A stretch of DNA of 64,000 nucleotides, from the NCBI GenBank assembly GCA_023251555.1, contig JAHEYN010000009.1:57943-121942 (forward strand), given 5' to 3'. The notes below the pieces were generated by a model. It had not been told where the DNA came from, made no database searches, and was given only the letters and a program-made list of their open reading frames with translations. A program made the translations under genes and the position numbers. Below are positions 39,000 to 49,552 of this stretch, in pieces. This DNA is from Bacteroidota bacterium. GTDB lineage: Bacteria > Bacteroidota > Bacteroidia > AKYH767-A > JAHEYN01. Numbering within the stretch: position 1 is the stretch's first letter; the number at the start of each line of letters is the position of its first letter.

Positions 39000-40415
39000 A
39001 TGCGGAAGCATTTTAAGCAATTAGCCTCGGAAAGCCTGGTTTACGGCTTATCAAAAGTATTTACGCGATTAGTAAGTTTCTTTTTTGTCCCGCTTTATAC
39101 GCATCTTTTCACGCCTTCCGAATATGGGACCCTGAGCATCACCACAAATACTTTTTTCTTTGCGTCAATCTTTGTTGTTTTCGGCCTTGACACTGCTGCC
39201 GGGGTATTTTTCTGGGACAGGAACGAAGAACAGGAGCAAAAGAAAACTTTTTCATCCTGGTTCTGGATGCAACTCTTATTCAGCATCCTGGCAGCATTTG
39301 CTTTCATCATTTTCAGCAAGGGAGTAAGTTACAGGCTGCTTAACACAGAAGATGTTTCATATTATTTTATTCTTGGCGCCATAAACCTTGTCTTTGCCGG
39401 AATCCCTGATATATTAATAAACTGGCTGAGGCTGCAAAGAAGGGCGAAGGCCACTTTTTATTTTTCTGCAGTAACAAGTGTTATCAGTATAGGGTGCAAC
39501 ATCTTATTTGTAGCTGTTTTAAAAAGAGGGCTTGAAGGGGTTTTTCTGAGCCAGGTAATTACATCTGCCGCAGGGACTGTCATCACCCTTTTCATGATGA
39601 AAAACTGGCTGAGCCTTGCACATGTTGACCTTAACAAGTTGAAGGCGATGCTTCGTTTTTCCTTCCCGCTTATTCCTGCTGCAATAGCATCCTGGCTGTT
39701 GAGCGCGTCCGGTCCTTATTTTCTTGAGCACTATAAAGGCCTGGGGGATGCCGGTATTTTCCAGGTTGGAAGCACTATAGCTTCAGGAATGGGAATAGCC
39801 ATAGCGGCCTTCCAAATGGCCTGGGGGCCATTTGCCCTGTCGCTCCAGAAAAATGAAAAAGCAAAAGAGATTTATGCGGAAATGTTCAGGGTGTATATTT
39901 CTGCTGCCTCTTTGCTTGCCATGGCGCTGTTTCTTTTTGCCCCTGAAATACTTGACTTGTTTACAAGTGAAAGCTATCATTCTGCAAGTTATATAACAGG
40001 CATTTTAGGCTATAACATTGTATTGACAGGCACAGTATATGTCGCGTCTATAGGGCTTAACATTGTCAAAACCAATATTCCATATGTTAAAACCGTAATT
40101 ACAGGAGCGCTTTTGAATATTGCCCTTTATTACCTGCTGATCCCGGCATTCAGCAGTGAGGGGGCGGCAATTGCCATACTGGCAGGGCAAACCGTAAGAT
40201 GTATTTTTCTTTTTTCTGCAGCTCAGAAAAGATATCCTATTCCGTACAATTTCAGATATGCAATAATAGTCCCGGCCGTCTCCTTTTTTGCCGGCATTAC
40301 CACGCTTTATTTTCTTCCCCGTAATTTCATTCCGGGTCTTGTAATTAAGATTGTGATAACCCTGTGCTTCGGGGGAATAATGCTGTTCCTGAATAAAAGA
40401 ATTCTGAAAAAATAA
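39000..40415 (+). CDS. oligosaccharide flippase / polysaccharide biosynthesis protein (Wzx/MATE-like)
   Basis: multi-TM; ESLVYGLSKVFTRLVSFFFVPLYTHLFTPSEYGTLSI N-terminus. Confidence 0.9.
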   Translation: MRKHFKQLASESLVYGLSKVFTRLVSFFFVPLYTHLFTPSEYGTLSITTNTFFFASIFVVFGLDTAAGVFFWDRNEEQEQKKTFSSWFWMQLLFSILAAFAFIIFSKGVSYRLLNTEDVSYYFILGAINLVFAGIPDILINWLRLQRRAKATFYFSAVTSVISIGCNILFVAVLKRGLEGVFLSQVITSAAGTVITLFMMKNWLSLAHVDLNKLKAMLRFSFPLIPAAIASWLLSASGPYFLEHYKGLGDAGIFQVGSTIASGMGIAIAAFQMAWGPFALSLQKNEKAKEIYAEMFRVYISAASLLAMALFLFAPEILDLFTSESYHSASYITGILGYNIVLTGTVYVASIGLNIVKTNIPYVKTVITGALLNIALYYLLIPAFSSEGAAIAILAGQTVRCIFLFSAAQKRYPIPYNFRYAIIVPAVSFFAGITTLYFLPRNFIPGLVIKIVITLCFGGIMLFLNKRILKK

Positions 40416-42275
40416 TCAGTGTTCAAATAATTTTCCCGCCATCCAGTACTTCCAGCTGTTATCAATTGTTTCCACTGCACTTTCAGGGCTTGGTTGTTTA
40501 TCCAATACTTTCCTGTCAAGTATCTGCTCTTTAACAAGGAACTCTTTAGAGCATTTTATTTTTTCCTGAACCCGTTTTTCCTGCATCCACTTTTTCTGAG
40601 GGGGTTCAAATCCCACCTTGTCCTTGCGCCATGCAATCTCAGCGGGCAGGATTTTTTCAAAGGCTTTGCGTAAAGGGTATTTTGTCCATCCATTATACAT
40701 TTTGTATAGACAAGGAATCTGAAAAGCAAGCTCCACAAGCTTATGCGACAAAAACGGCAGCCTCACTTCTACAGAATGCGCCATTGAATTCCGGTCGGCA
40801 TGGCGGAGTATCTGCTCCATAGATTCCCCGCAAACGCCGTCCTTCATGACCATTCCAAGATCTGGCTCCGTTCTGATCCGGACAGCATACAAATGCTTTT
40901 TGTGGGACGCAAAGAAATCATGCCCGAGATCGGGTTGGGCAATACCGTAACGAATTCTTTTAAAGGTGGCGAGTTGCTTATAGTTCCTGCCCATCATTAC
41001 CTGCATCCAGAACTTAATATCTCTTCTGTAATCCGAACCATTTGTTTCTGCATACCTATTCAACTGTTCCTTGTATGCCTTTTTGTTTTTCAAAAAAAGT
41101 TCTTCGAAATAATACCGGAAATAATATGGATAGCCTGCAAATACCTCGTCGGCCCCCTGCCCGTCAAGTAATACCGTAACATTGTTCTGCCTGGCAAGCC
41201 TCATCACTTCATACTGTGCCACTATGCTCGATGAAAGGAAGGGCTCTTCCTGATGGTAGAAGATTTTATCTATGCGGTCAATGAGATCCTGTGCTCCGGG
41301 AGTAACAAAGTGAGGGTCCGCCTTTACGCGGGAAAGAAGAATATCCATGTATTTTCCCTCGTCCTTTTCAAAGCCGGGGAAGCGGGCAGAAAATGTTTTT
41401 TGCCGGAAAGTTTTTTCTTTATTCAGTTCACTGATAATACTCACAACAATCGAACTGTCTATCCCTCCTGAAAGGCTTGTCCCGACCGGCACATCAGAGC
41501 GCAACCTATTACCGACAGAATCAACCATAAGATTGCCTATCTGCGTATAAACTTCCTCTATATGCAGATTAGTGTTTTTACCCGTATCAATGTTCCAGTA
41601 TTTCTTTTTTTGAAGCCGGAGGCTGTTATCAATAATAAAATAGTGTGCAGAAGGCAATTTGCAGATGTTCTCAAAAAAAGTATCCTCCATATTGTCCGGG
41701 TTATCAACATATCCTGAAACAAGAAAATTACAAAGCATTACAGGATTTACCTTTCTTACAATGCCTGCAGCAAACAAAGCTTTCATCTCTGAAGCAAAAG
41801 CAAAACCTTTTCCGGGCTGATAGTGATAATAAAACGGTTTTTCCCCGAACCTGTCGCGCGCGCAAAAAAGTTTTTTCTCGAGTTTGTCATAGATGGCAAA
41901 AGAAAACATCCCGTCAAGTTCAGCAAGACAATTTTCTTTTTTCAAATCATACAATGCAAGAAGAACTTCCGTGTCAGAAAGAGATCTGAAATTATATCCC
42001 TTTTTTTGAAGTTCATTCCTTAATTCCCTGTAGTTGTATATTTCGCCGTTATAGGTAATTACATACCTGTCAAGATACGACATGGGTTGTCCGGCATTTT
42101 CGCTGAGGTCAATAACGGCAAGTCTCCTGTGCCCAAGACCGAGTTTGCCGTCGTCTGAAATAAAATAGCCTTCCGCGTCAGGGCCTCTGTGTACAAGAGA
42201 GTCTGTCATCCTTTTGAGCAGATCACGTGAGACGGCAGAAGAATCTGTTCCGAATAATCCGGCAATTCCACACAT
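40416..42275 (-). CDS. asnB: asparagine synthase (glutamine-hydrolysing)
   Basis: MCGIAGLFGTD N-terminus (start 42275, not 42443), LVHRGPDAEGYF, SLSGGIDSSIVVSI, LLDGQGADEVFAGYPYYFRYY. Confidence 0.94.
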   Translation of the reverse strand: MCGIAGLFGTDSSAVSRDLLKRMTDSLVHRGPDAEGYFISDDGKLGLGHRRLAVIDLSENAGQPMSYLDRYVITYNGEIYNYRELRNELQKKGYNFRSLSDTEVLLALYDLKKENCLAELDGMFSFAIYDKLEKKLFCARDRFGEKPFYYHYQPGKGFAFASEMKALFAAGIVRKVNPVMLCNFLVSGYVDNPDNMEDTFFENICKLPSAHYFIIDNSLRLQKKKYWNIDTGKNTNLHIEEVYTQIGNLMVDSVGNRLRSDVPVGTSLSGGIDSSIVVSIISELNKEKTFRQKTFSARFPGFEKDEGKYMDILLSRVKADPHFVTPGAQDLIDRIDKIFYHQEEPFLSSSIVAQYEVMRLARQNNVTVLLDGQGADEVFAGYPYYFRYYFEELFLKNKKAYKEQLNRYAETNGSDYRRDIKFWMQVMMGRNYKQLATFKRIRYGIAQPDLGHDFFASHKKHLYAVRIRTEPDLGMVMKDGVCGESMEQILRHADRNSMAHSVEVRLPFLSHKLVELAFQIPCLYKMYNGWTKYPLRKAFEKILPAEIAWRKDKVGFEPPQKKWMQEKRVQEKIKCSKEFLVKEQILDRKVLDKQPSPESAVETIDNSWKYWMAGKLFEH

Positions 42276-42619
42276 AAAAGTAAAAATAGAGAAAAACGGC
42301 AAGAACAGGGCATCTCCCGTAAAGTCAAATTTATCACTCCCTATGATGCACAAGGAAGAGCTGTCTGGACAGGAGCGATTTAAGCCTCTGAAAAACGAGT
42401 CCTTGCCAGAAGAGATCCCATCTTTTGCGAATTGAATATGCAATTCATGGCCAACGGGATATTCCGCCTACACAGAAAACCTGTATATTCGCATTCCTCC
42501 ATAATATCTGTGCTTCAGATTCCTTCGCAGGCAGATGAATAACAGGGAATAAAAAAAGATTGGGAAACAGAATGCATATTTAATTTACCTCCGGAATACG
42601 AATCAGGCCTTCCTTATAT

Positions 42620-43693
42620 ATGAATAGCAAAGAAAACGGGGCCCCCGTAGCAGTAATAGGCTCCGGTAGTTTTGGAACTGCGATTGCAAATATTCTTGCA
42701 GAAAATAATGTCGTACTGTTATACACGCGGAGAGACGATGTTGCGGCAAACATTAATAAATCTCACGAGCACAATAATCAGAAAATAAATCCGAGGATTA
42801 CCGCTACTACCCGTATTGAGCATATAACCGGTGAGTGTAAGCTTATTTTTCCTATAGTTCCTTCAGCCAACTTCCGGGATATGATAAAAAACTTTTCTCC
42901 TTCTCTTCACAAGGATCATATCCTTATTCACGGCACAAAAGGATTTGATGTCAATCTTCCCGAGGGCAAGAAATTTGCCCGACAAGATGCCAGTGCGGGA
43001 GAAAGTATTCCCCTGAGCCGGGAGCAGGTGCGCACTATGAGTGAAGTGATGCTCGAAGAAAGTTCAGTTGAAAAAGTAGGATGCCTTGCGGGCCCTAATC
43101 TTGTCGGGGAGCTTGCAGCAGGACAACCCGCAGCTACCGTAGTTGGAAGCCGGTACGACGAAGTAATAAAAGAGGGCCAGAAGGCTTTGAAAAGCAGTCG
43201 CTTTAAAGTTTTTGGAACACATGACCTGACGGGTGTGGAGTTAGCCGGGGTTTTGAAAAACGTTATGGCCATCGGATCGGGAATTCTCAGCGGGCTGGGA
43301 TTTGGGGATAATGCACGGGCTCTGCTCATCACGCGGGGTCTTGCCGAGATGATGCACCTGGGAAAAGTCCTCGGTGCCGCACAACAGGCATTTTTCGGGC
43401 TTTCGGGAGTCGGGGATCTTGTAGCCACATGCAGCAGTAAGCTAAGCCGTAATTTCACTGTTGGACACCGTATTGCAAAAGGAGAAAATCTGGAAGCAAT
43501 TCTCAGCTCCATGAACGAGGTAGCAGAGGGACTCAATACCATTAAAGTAACCAAAGGTCTTGCCGACCACTACAAAATAAGGGTTCCCATTACACAAACG
43601 CTTTACAAAGTAGTTTACGAAGGGCTTACTGCAGAAGAAGGAATGAAATACCTGATGGACTATCCTTTCAACATAGATGTGGATTTCTTATAA
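42620..43693 (+). CDS. gpsA: glycerol-3-phosphate dehydrogenase [NAD(P)+]
   Basis: VAVIGSGSFGTAIANILAENN, LAGPNLVGELAAGQPAATVV, GVELAGVLKNVMAIGSGILSGLGFGDNARALLITRGLAEM. Confidence 0.95.
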   Translation: MNSKENGAPVAVIGSGSFGTAIANILAENNVVLLYTRRDDVAANINKSHEHNNQKINPRITATTRIEHITGECKLIFPIVPSANFRDMIKNFSPSLHKDHILIHGTKGFDVNLPEGKKFARQDASAGESIPLSREQVRTMSEVMLEESSVEKVGCLAGPNLVGELAAGQPAATVVGSRYDEVIKEGQKALKSSRFKVFGTHDLTGVELAGVLKNVMAIGSGILSGLGFGDNARALLITRGLAEMMHLGKVLGAAQQAFFGLSGVGDLVATCSSKLSRNFTVGHRIAKGENLEAILSSMNEVAEGLNTIKVTKGLADHYKIRVPITQTLYKVVYEGLTAEEGMKYLMDYPFNIDVDFL

Positions 43694-43702
43694 TCATGCA
43701 GC

Positions 43703-45301
43703 GTGTTCTTTAGAGAACAACAAATACTGAATCTCCGGAAGGAAGTTTTTTTGATATCCCCTTTCGCTGCTGCTTTTCTTTTTACGCTTACATTTCACAG
43801 CATTTTTTCTCCCTTAAGCTTTGAAGATGATCATATCTATGAAAAGATAGTTCATCCGGAAATGGGGTACTTTGAAAAGTATGAGAAACATGAGTATTAC
43901 GGCAGCCTGGTACAATTCAATAAGTTATACCTGCGTACTGGCAGGTTCCATCCTGTAACACTAACGGGGGTATGGCTCATTGCCAGGGTCACCCATGCCA
44001 ATCCGGTGGCTGTTCACATAATTATCTTCTTATTTGCAATGACAACTGCTGTGTTGTTTTTTTCAGTCCTGAGACATCTTGGGGTGTCCGTTTTTCCGGC
44101 AGTCCTGTTTATGTTTCTTTTTCTTACAGGCCGTTATGACGAAGTCTGGTGGCGGACTACAGGAGAAACCTTCGGTATGTTTTTTTTACTGTTGTCCCTG
44201 TTTTTTCTTTTGTTGTCCTTGCGGGAAAATGCCGGAATTATCAATGGTGCCTGTGGTATTTTTTTTCTTTTTCTTTCTGCCCTCTGTAAGGAAAGCTTTA
44301 TAGTTCTTATCCCGGTTATAATTGCCGGATATATGATGGTGCCCGGGAAAAACAAATTTATTCTTTGGGGGATCATATTCTCCGGGCTGTTGTGCCTTGC
44401 AGGGTTGTTTCTCACGCTCCGGGGAAACCCCGCCATGGTTCCGAATGGGATTTTTTCTTTCTCAAAGAATCTCCTTGTCAATAATCTACTGCACTTAACC
44501 GGCCCCTGGCCTTACTGGCTGATAATTGCTGCGGGGGTTTTCATATATTCCGGGAAAAAGAAGAATGTCCCGGAACTGTTTCTCTTTGCCGCTACTATGA
44601 TCGCCTGGATCCTGTCCCAGTTATTTATCTATAAAGACATTGTCATTTTCCCTTCATGCCGTTACTTAGTGCCAGGAGCTCTGGTTGTACTTGTTTTTGC
44701 TGCCGTATTATTAGAAGTACTTAAAAGGAATATGCCATTATTACTATACAGGATATTATTGGGAGCTTTGGTTTTGTTTCTCCTGCTGAATGCAAGAAAC
44801 GTTTTTGTAAACAGCTATTTTTATGGCAGCAGAGCAAAGGCTTATCACAAAATGCTTGATACTGTTGCCGGTTCACGGCCAACATCATTGGCTGTAGTGG
44901 TCGGCAATGGGGAATGTTATGAATTTTTTGAATCCACGCTGGTACAATTAAGCAGGCGGAACATAAATGTGCCTGTAAAATATATGGAGTTGTTCGAAGA
45001 TCAAACCGCTATTCTGTATCCTGATTCTCTCCTTATAACAAACACCGGGGCGATGCATCTGCAGGAGCGAAAGCCGGCAACCAGCCTTTGGGAAGTTCTC
45101 CGGAATGATACAGCCTTAAACTATGTGATTTTTACGACACCTGCGGAGTTCGGACAATTCAAGGCAAAAGATTATAATAAGGGATTCGGCAAAGTACTTA
45201 CTTTCCCGGCTTTATACTATAGCGCATCTTCCCTGAATTTGCTGCATCCCCCTTTTGCTATTCAACCTGCAACGCTGACATACACATGTCTAAAAAAATG
45301 A
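43703..45301 (+). CDS. polytopic membrane protein (possible GT-C/ArnT-like), hypothetical
   Basis: 532 aa, many hydrophobic segments, acidic loop SFEDDHIYEKIVHPEMGYFEKYE after TM1. Confidence 0.7.
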   Translation: MFFREQQILNLRKEVFLISPFAAAFLFTLTFHSIFSPLSFEDDHIYEKIVHPEMGYFEKYEKHEYYGSLVQFNKLYLRTGRFHPVTLTGVWLIARVTHANPVAVHIIIFLFAMTTAVLFFSVLRHLGVSVFPAVLFMFLFLTGRYDEVWWRTTGETFGMFFLLLSLFFLLLSLRENAGIINGACGIFFLFLSALCKESFIVLIPVIIAGYMMVPGKNKFILWGIIFSGLLCLAGLFLTLRGNPAMVPNGIFSFSKNLLVNNLLHLTGPWPYWLIIAAGVFIYSGKKKNVPELFLFAATMIAWILSQLFIYKDIVIFPSCRYLVPGALVVLVFAAVLLEVLKRNMPLLLYRILLGALVLFLLLNARNVFVNSYFYGSRAKAYHKMLDTVAGSRPTSLAVVVGNGECYEFFESTLVQLSRRNINVPVKYMELFEDQTAILYPDSLLITNTGAMHLQERKPATSLWEVLRNDTALNYVIFTTPAEFGQFKAKDYNKGFGKVLTFPALYYSASSLNLLHPPFAIQPATLTYTCLKK

Positions 45302-45302
45302 A

Positions 45303-45333
45303 AAAGCCGTCCATGCATTGCAAAGACGGCTTT
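45303..45333. terminator. bidirectional rho-independent-like terminator
   Basis: AAAGCCGTC (45303-45311) / GACGGCTTT (45325-45333) perfect 9-bp stem between convergent genes. Confidence 0.7.
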
Positions 45334-45359
45334 CTTGTTTGCCAATAACAGGATGTTCT

Positions 45360-46385
45360 TTATTGGTTTTTCCCGACAAGGAATTTTCCTTTCATATTTC
45401 CCGCCTGATAATAATACAAACCCCGGGCGTAGGCAGCAGTATTTATTCTGGCTTTCCCCGCATTAAACATTACCCGCTCAATTTCCCGGCCTGTTGCATC
45501 GAATATAACGGCTTCTTTAACATGTCCTGCTGCAATAATTGTATAATCACTAACAGCAGGGTTGGGAAACCCTTTCGCCTCCGGAATTTCCAGGCTTTCT
45601 ATGCCGCTGGGCGTGGGCAGAGCAAGCAGGTATGAAGCCCTATAAACATTATTATTTGCATCTGTCTTAATCTCCACAATAGGGAACCGGGCGCTGGTGT
45701 CACTCGTCCACCACCTGTAAGTAACCTGGGTATCAGCAGTTGCATAAATATTTTGCCACATATTGTTGGCAGTATAATGTAAAAACAAACTGTCAACGGA
45801 CACCTCGGTATATGCCTGACGCTGACTATTAAAACTGCCAAGAGGTGTTGTAACAGAGCCCCATGCATCTATCTGACTGAAATAGGCAAGGGAAGAAACC
45901 ATTCTTATGGAATCAAACCCTATGCCTGCAGTATCAAACTCCATGGTGAAGAGCTTGCTGCTGCCGTTAAACACATCCAGATAGTTTGAAGGGAAGGCAA
46001 TAAAACGCTGTGGAGGAGTAAAAGATGCTCCACCGGAAGAGTCCCCGAACCCAATAATATCAAGTCCTGCAGAAGAGACTCCCAGGTAAATATACCCTCC
46101 ATTGCCTTCCGGTATAGCCAGATTGGCAGAGGGATAAGAAGATCCGAAAGGGGTCCAGTTAGGATTTGTGAAGATCGTGGTGTCCTGACTGTGATTCTGA
46201 AGTGATGTAAAATTCCAGGTCTGATTAGTGCCCCCCGCAGAAATGGAAACAGTCGGGGCTGTATCATTGGCCTGGGCGACCACATAGCCAACCCCTGGCA
46301 TATTTACCTGGGTGATAGTAACCTGGGCGTTAGCCAGAACAAGAGTTCCGCATACAGCGGATAGGAGAAGGATTTTTTTAAGCAT
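45360..46385 (-). CDS. T9SS-type secreted protein
   Basis: signal peptide MLKKILLLSAVCGTLVLANAQ; C-terminal FPNPAVSDYTII...GLYYYQAGNMKGKFLVGKNQ. Confidence 0.8.
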   Translation of the reverse strand: MLKKILLLSAVCGTLVLANAQVTITQVNMPGVGYVVAQANDTAPTVSISAGGTNQTWNFTSLQNHSQDTTIFTNPNWTPFGSSYPSANLAIPEGNGGYIYLGVSSAGLDIIGFGDSSGGASFTPPQRFIAFPSNYLDVFNGSSKLFTMEFDTAGIGFDSIRMVSSLAYFSQIDAWGSVTTPLGSFNSQRQAYTEVSVDSLFLHYTANNMWQNIYATADTQVTYRWWTSDTSARFPIVEIKTDANNNVYRASYLLALPTPSGIESLEIPEAKGFPNPAVSDYTIIAAGHVKEAVIFDATGREIERVMFNAGKARINTAAYARGLYYYQAGNMKGKFLVGKNQ

Positions 46386-46403
46386 AATACAGAATAGGTT
46401 AAA

Positions 46404-47318
46404 TTATTTGTTTACAATGAATCTCCCGGTATGGAGCAGTGTGTTCGCGGATGTCCTGATTTCATAAACATAAATTCCCTCGGGGTAGGAAGAAAGATTA
46501 ACGGCATTTCCGGTCATGGGGAGCTCATCAATTTTATTTCCGAGAATATTGTAGATGAGCAATTTGTTGTTGTTGTATACTGATGCGATGAACAGTTTAT
46601 CCACAGCAGGGTTTGGAAACACTTCTGCTACTTTTTTGTTTTTTGAAAGAAGTTCGTTCAAAGATATCGTTCCTGTAGGAAGCCCCATCAGGGAAAGATC
46701 GTCCACATTCAGAACTGTGCCGGCAGTGGCTGTAGCAGGCTGGTCGCAAAAAATAGTAACATTGACAGTATCAGCTGCTGTACCGGTAAAGAGGGGATTA
46801 TATGCAATCACCACGCTGAACATGGAATAAGTTGATTGCGCAGCACTGCTGGTGAACAACCCGCTGCCAATAGTATCTCTGGATGTCCCGTTCCATTTTG
46901 TGAGCATCACCGCAACGGAAAACATATCGGAGGCTCCTGCAGGCGCATACTTGTAATAGCCCACGAGAGAGTCAGGGGTTTGGATCCCGGTCAAGGGTAT
47001 TCCCCCGTCAATGGTATAAGTATAGGTACTGATATTTATCGTAATCTTCCCTGTGGTAATCACCCCGGGAACACCATATGTCAAAAAACTTTTTGTCTCG
47101 AGTTTAAGATCATATGAGCCTGCATAGGGAGCTGTTGCATCCTTGGATGCAGTGGTAAATCCATATCCGGAGGTAGTGGAATTAAGGGTTGTCCAACCCT
47201 GAGGGTCTTCATACATACCAAGGTTGTTCCAGGTTTCAAATCCCGCATTGGGGACCTGTGCGATAACTGATGCCGCTGCAAAAGCAGACAGTAAAAGAGG
47301 GAGGCTGAGTTTTTTCAT
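46404..47318 (-). CDS. T9SS-type secreted protein, PCMD-like N-terminal domain
   Basis: VPNAGFETWNNLGMYEDPQGWTTLNS; C-terminal FPNPAVDKLFI...TGRFIVNK; paralog of 47346..48257. Confidence 0.8.
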   Translation of the reverse strand: MKKLSLPLLLSAFAAASVIAQVPNAGFETWNNLGMYEDPQGWTTLNSTTSGYGFTTASKDATAPYAGSYDLKLETKSFLTYGVPGVITTGKITINISTYTYTIDGGIPLTGIQTPDSLVGYYKYAPAGASDMFSVAVMLTKWNGTSRDTIGSGLFTSSAAQSTYSMFSVVIAYNPLFTGTAADTVNVTIFCDQPATATAGTVLNVDDLSLMGLPTGTISLNELLSKNKKVAEVFPNPAVDKLFIASVYNNNKLLIYNILGNKIDELPMTGNAVNLSSYPEGIYVYEIRTSANTLLHTGRFIVNK

Positions 47319-47345
47319 GGAATTATTTTATAAATTGATTAGGGG

Positions 47346-48257
47346 TTAATTCACGGTAAGCTTACCGGCAGACAGAATATTATTCTTCATATCTGCTATC
47401 TGATAAAGATAGAGGCCTTGCGGGAAAGATGTAACATCTATTTTAGAAAAAGTGTTCTCAGTATCAAACTCCTTTACCTTAACCCCAATGGCGTTGAATA
47501 CGCTTACTTTCATCTTTCCTGCATGGGAAGGAAGAGAAAGCGTAACCTCCGAATTTGCGGGATTGGGATAGGCATGTGTTTCTGCAAGGATATCTGCAAG
47601 GTACCTGAATCCAACGTTACCTCCGGTAAAGGCTATATCATCTATGTTGAGGGTAGTGCCTGCCATTGCATAGCCAATCTGGTCTGACATAATAATGATA
47701 TTCGCAGAATCCGGGTCCACCCCGGTCAGGGCATACGTAACCGGAACGCTTAACATAGCAAAAGAACTTTGAGGGGATTTGCTTGCGTAACGGCCGGTAG
47801 CAACTGTATCTCTTTTATTGTTTGATGTATTCCATTTAGTCAAAAGCACTGAGATTTCAAAGCTATCCTGCGCCATGGGAGCATAACGATAATATGCAGT
47901 AAGTGCAGTAGGAGACGCCGTGAAAGGGAATCCTTTTTTAATAGTAAATGAACCCTGCATGTTAATACTGATATCTCCTGTAGTAGCTACTCCGGGAATG
48001 GTAAGGCTTAACAAAGCCACCGTCTTGCTCTCAAGTTTAAGAGAGTAATTTCCTCCGTGTTTACTAATACTGTCTTTTGAAGCAGTAATAACATTAAGCC
48101 CTGAGCCAAATGGGTTCGCAGTATGCCAATTTAGAGGTTCTTCGTAGTTGGAAGAAGCCGTCCAGTTTTCAAAACCTTCATTGGGAACCAGCCATTGTGC
48201 AGAGGCTGCAAGGGTTAAACTACAGGCTGAAAGACCAAGGAGTATTTGTTTATTCAT
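47346..48257 (-). CDS. T9SS-type secreted protein, PCMD-like, tandem paralog
   Basis: VPNEGFENWTASSNYEEPLNWHTAN; C-terminal YPNPANSEVTLSL...AGKLTVN. Confidence 0.8.
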   Translation of the reverse strand: MNKQILLGLSACSLTLAASAQWLVPNEGFENWTASSNYEEPLNWHTANPFGSGLNVITASKDSISKHGGNYSLKLESKTVALLSLTIPGVATTGDISINMQGSFTIKKGFPFTASPTALTAYYRYAPMAQDSFEISVLLTKWNTSNNKRDTVATGRYASKSPQSSFAMLSVPVTYALTGVDPDSANIIIMSDQIGYAMAGTTLNIDDIAFTGGNVGFRYLADILAETHAYPNPANSEVTLSLPSHAGKMKVSVFNAIGVKVKEFDTENTFSKIDVTSFPQGLYLYQIADMKNNILSAGKLTVN

Positions 48258-48392
48258 TTTTTGAGGTTATTTATGAGTTTCAAAAGTAAGATAAATTTCG
48301 GTCAGAAACAATTAGACGGGGTTCCGGGGGCTTGGTTTAATTCTTAATGCTCAACAGATTATACTGAAGTCCCCGTCCTATGATTTGCCGGA

Positions 48393-49118
48393 TTACTCCT
48401 CTGTTTCCATAATTTCTGCATCGGAAAGCAGCGGTTCCCCTTTGAATTTAAGCATAATTTGTGCGACAGCTACCACATCTCTCTGGCAGTATTTCACAAT
48501 TCGGGGAAGATCACGGTTTTTCCAGTAAACTTCGTAAACCATACTGCCATCTATATCTCCTTTAGGGGTGGGGATATCAAAAAGGCTGGTCAGCAGGAGA
48601 AGAGAGGTAAAACTTTTATTATCCCCGAATCTCCACATTTCCATAGTATCCAGCAGGTTTACTTCCCATGGTTTTTTCCCTGCATTGTCGAGCAGTTTCG
48701 GGAGGGAGATTCCATTCACCAGCATACGCCTTGAGAGGTAAGGGAAGTCGAATTCTTTTCCATTGTGGGCACAAAGAAGATGATTTTTCCCGTTGAAATG
48801 CATGTTCAGGAGTTCTGCAAATTTCAGAAGAAGATCTTTCTCCGTATCCCCGAAAAATGATTTGATACGAAAATGCCGCTGCCCCCCAGGGAGCAGCCTG
48901 AAATAGCCGGCTGAGACGCAAATCACCTTACCAAACTCTGCATAAATACCTGCCCGACGGTAGAGTTCAGAGGGGGGTTCTTCCGTCCTGGTGAGGTGTG
49001 ATGCCTTAATATCCCACAAAGACTTCCATTTCCCGGGGAGGTTCTCATATGAAGGATAAAGCGGAACTGTCTCAATATCAATAAACAGTACATTCTGAAA
49101 GTGAAAATTATCAAGCAT
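48393..49118 (-). CDS. predicted 3'-5' exonuclease (PolB-exonuclease-like, RNase H fold)
   Basis: VLFIDIETVPLYPSYENLP, LCAHNGKEFDFPYLSRRML, YCQRDVVAVAQIML. Confidence 0.88.
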   Translation of the reverse strand: MLDNFHFQNVLFIDIETVPLYPSYENLPGKWKSLWDIKASHLTRTEEPPSELYRRAGIYAEFGKVICVSAGYFRLLPGGQRHFRIKSFFGDTEKDLLLKFAELLNMHFNGKNHLLCAHNGKEFDFPYLSRRMLVNGISLPKLLDNAGKKPWEVNLLDTMEMWRFGDNKSFTSLLLLTSLFDIPTPKGDIDGSMVYEVYWKNRDLPRIVKYCQRDVVAVAQIMLKFKGEPLLSDAEIMETEE

Positions 49119-49135
49119 AAAAATGGCGTTAAAAG

Positions 49136-49540
49136 TTATTTTATTATGACCCCCATTTTCCCGATGAGGGGTATTTGCACTAAATTTTTTTCTATGATGC
49201 TTTCAGGGAGAAAAACATATTTTTTATCGTACATCACCCCTCCCAGCGAAAAGCTTATCCAGTACTCATTGCTCAACCCGAAAAGTTTATCAATAATGGC
49301 TTCCACTTTTACAAAGCTGAGGGGCATGACATCTCCAAGTGCATGCCGTAATACAGTTGTGGTTACTTTGCGTCCTTCGTAGTCGCCATAGCCTTTTGAA
49401 CTGATCAGAACCTGGCATATTTTTTCCTTTTTTAAATTAAGAAGGTAAACCCTCCACACGATTTCCCCTGTTTCTTCTGTCTCTTTCACAACAGCTATCG
49501 CGATATCTTTTACAACATTTGCGGGCAGATCTTTGAGCAT
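49136..49540 (-). CDS. conserved hypothetical protein (Bacteroidota)
   Basis: 134 aa; VWRVYLLNLKKEKICQVLISSKGYG...YDKKYVFLPESI pattern. Confidence 0.65.
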   Translation of the reverse strand: MLKDLPANVVKDIAIAVVKETEETGEIVWRVYLLNLKKEKICQVLISSKGYGDYEGRKVTTTVLRHALGDVMPLSFVKVEAIIDKLFGLSNEYWISFSLGGVMYDKKYVFLPESIIEKNLVQIPLIGKMGVIIK

Positions 49541-49552
49541 AAAACGGGACTT

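Noticed and set aside
41860-41872. CGCGCGCG tract in asnB
   Set aside because: Short alternating run within an intact coding frame; not distinct enough to support a structural claim.
42928-43554. 208-aa antisense ORF opposite gpsA
   Set aside because: gpsA is intact and well supported; the antisense product is low-complexity Ser/Pro/Arg-rich with no motifs.
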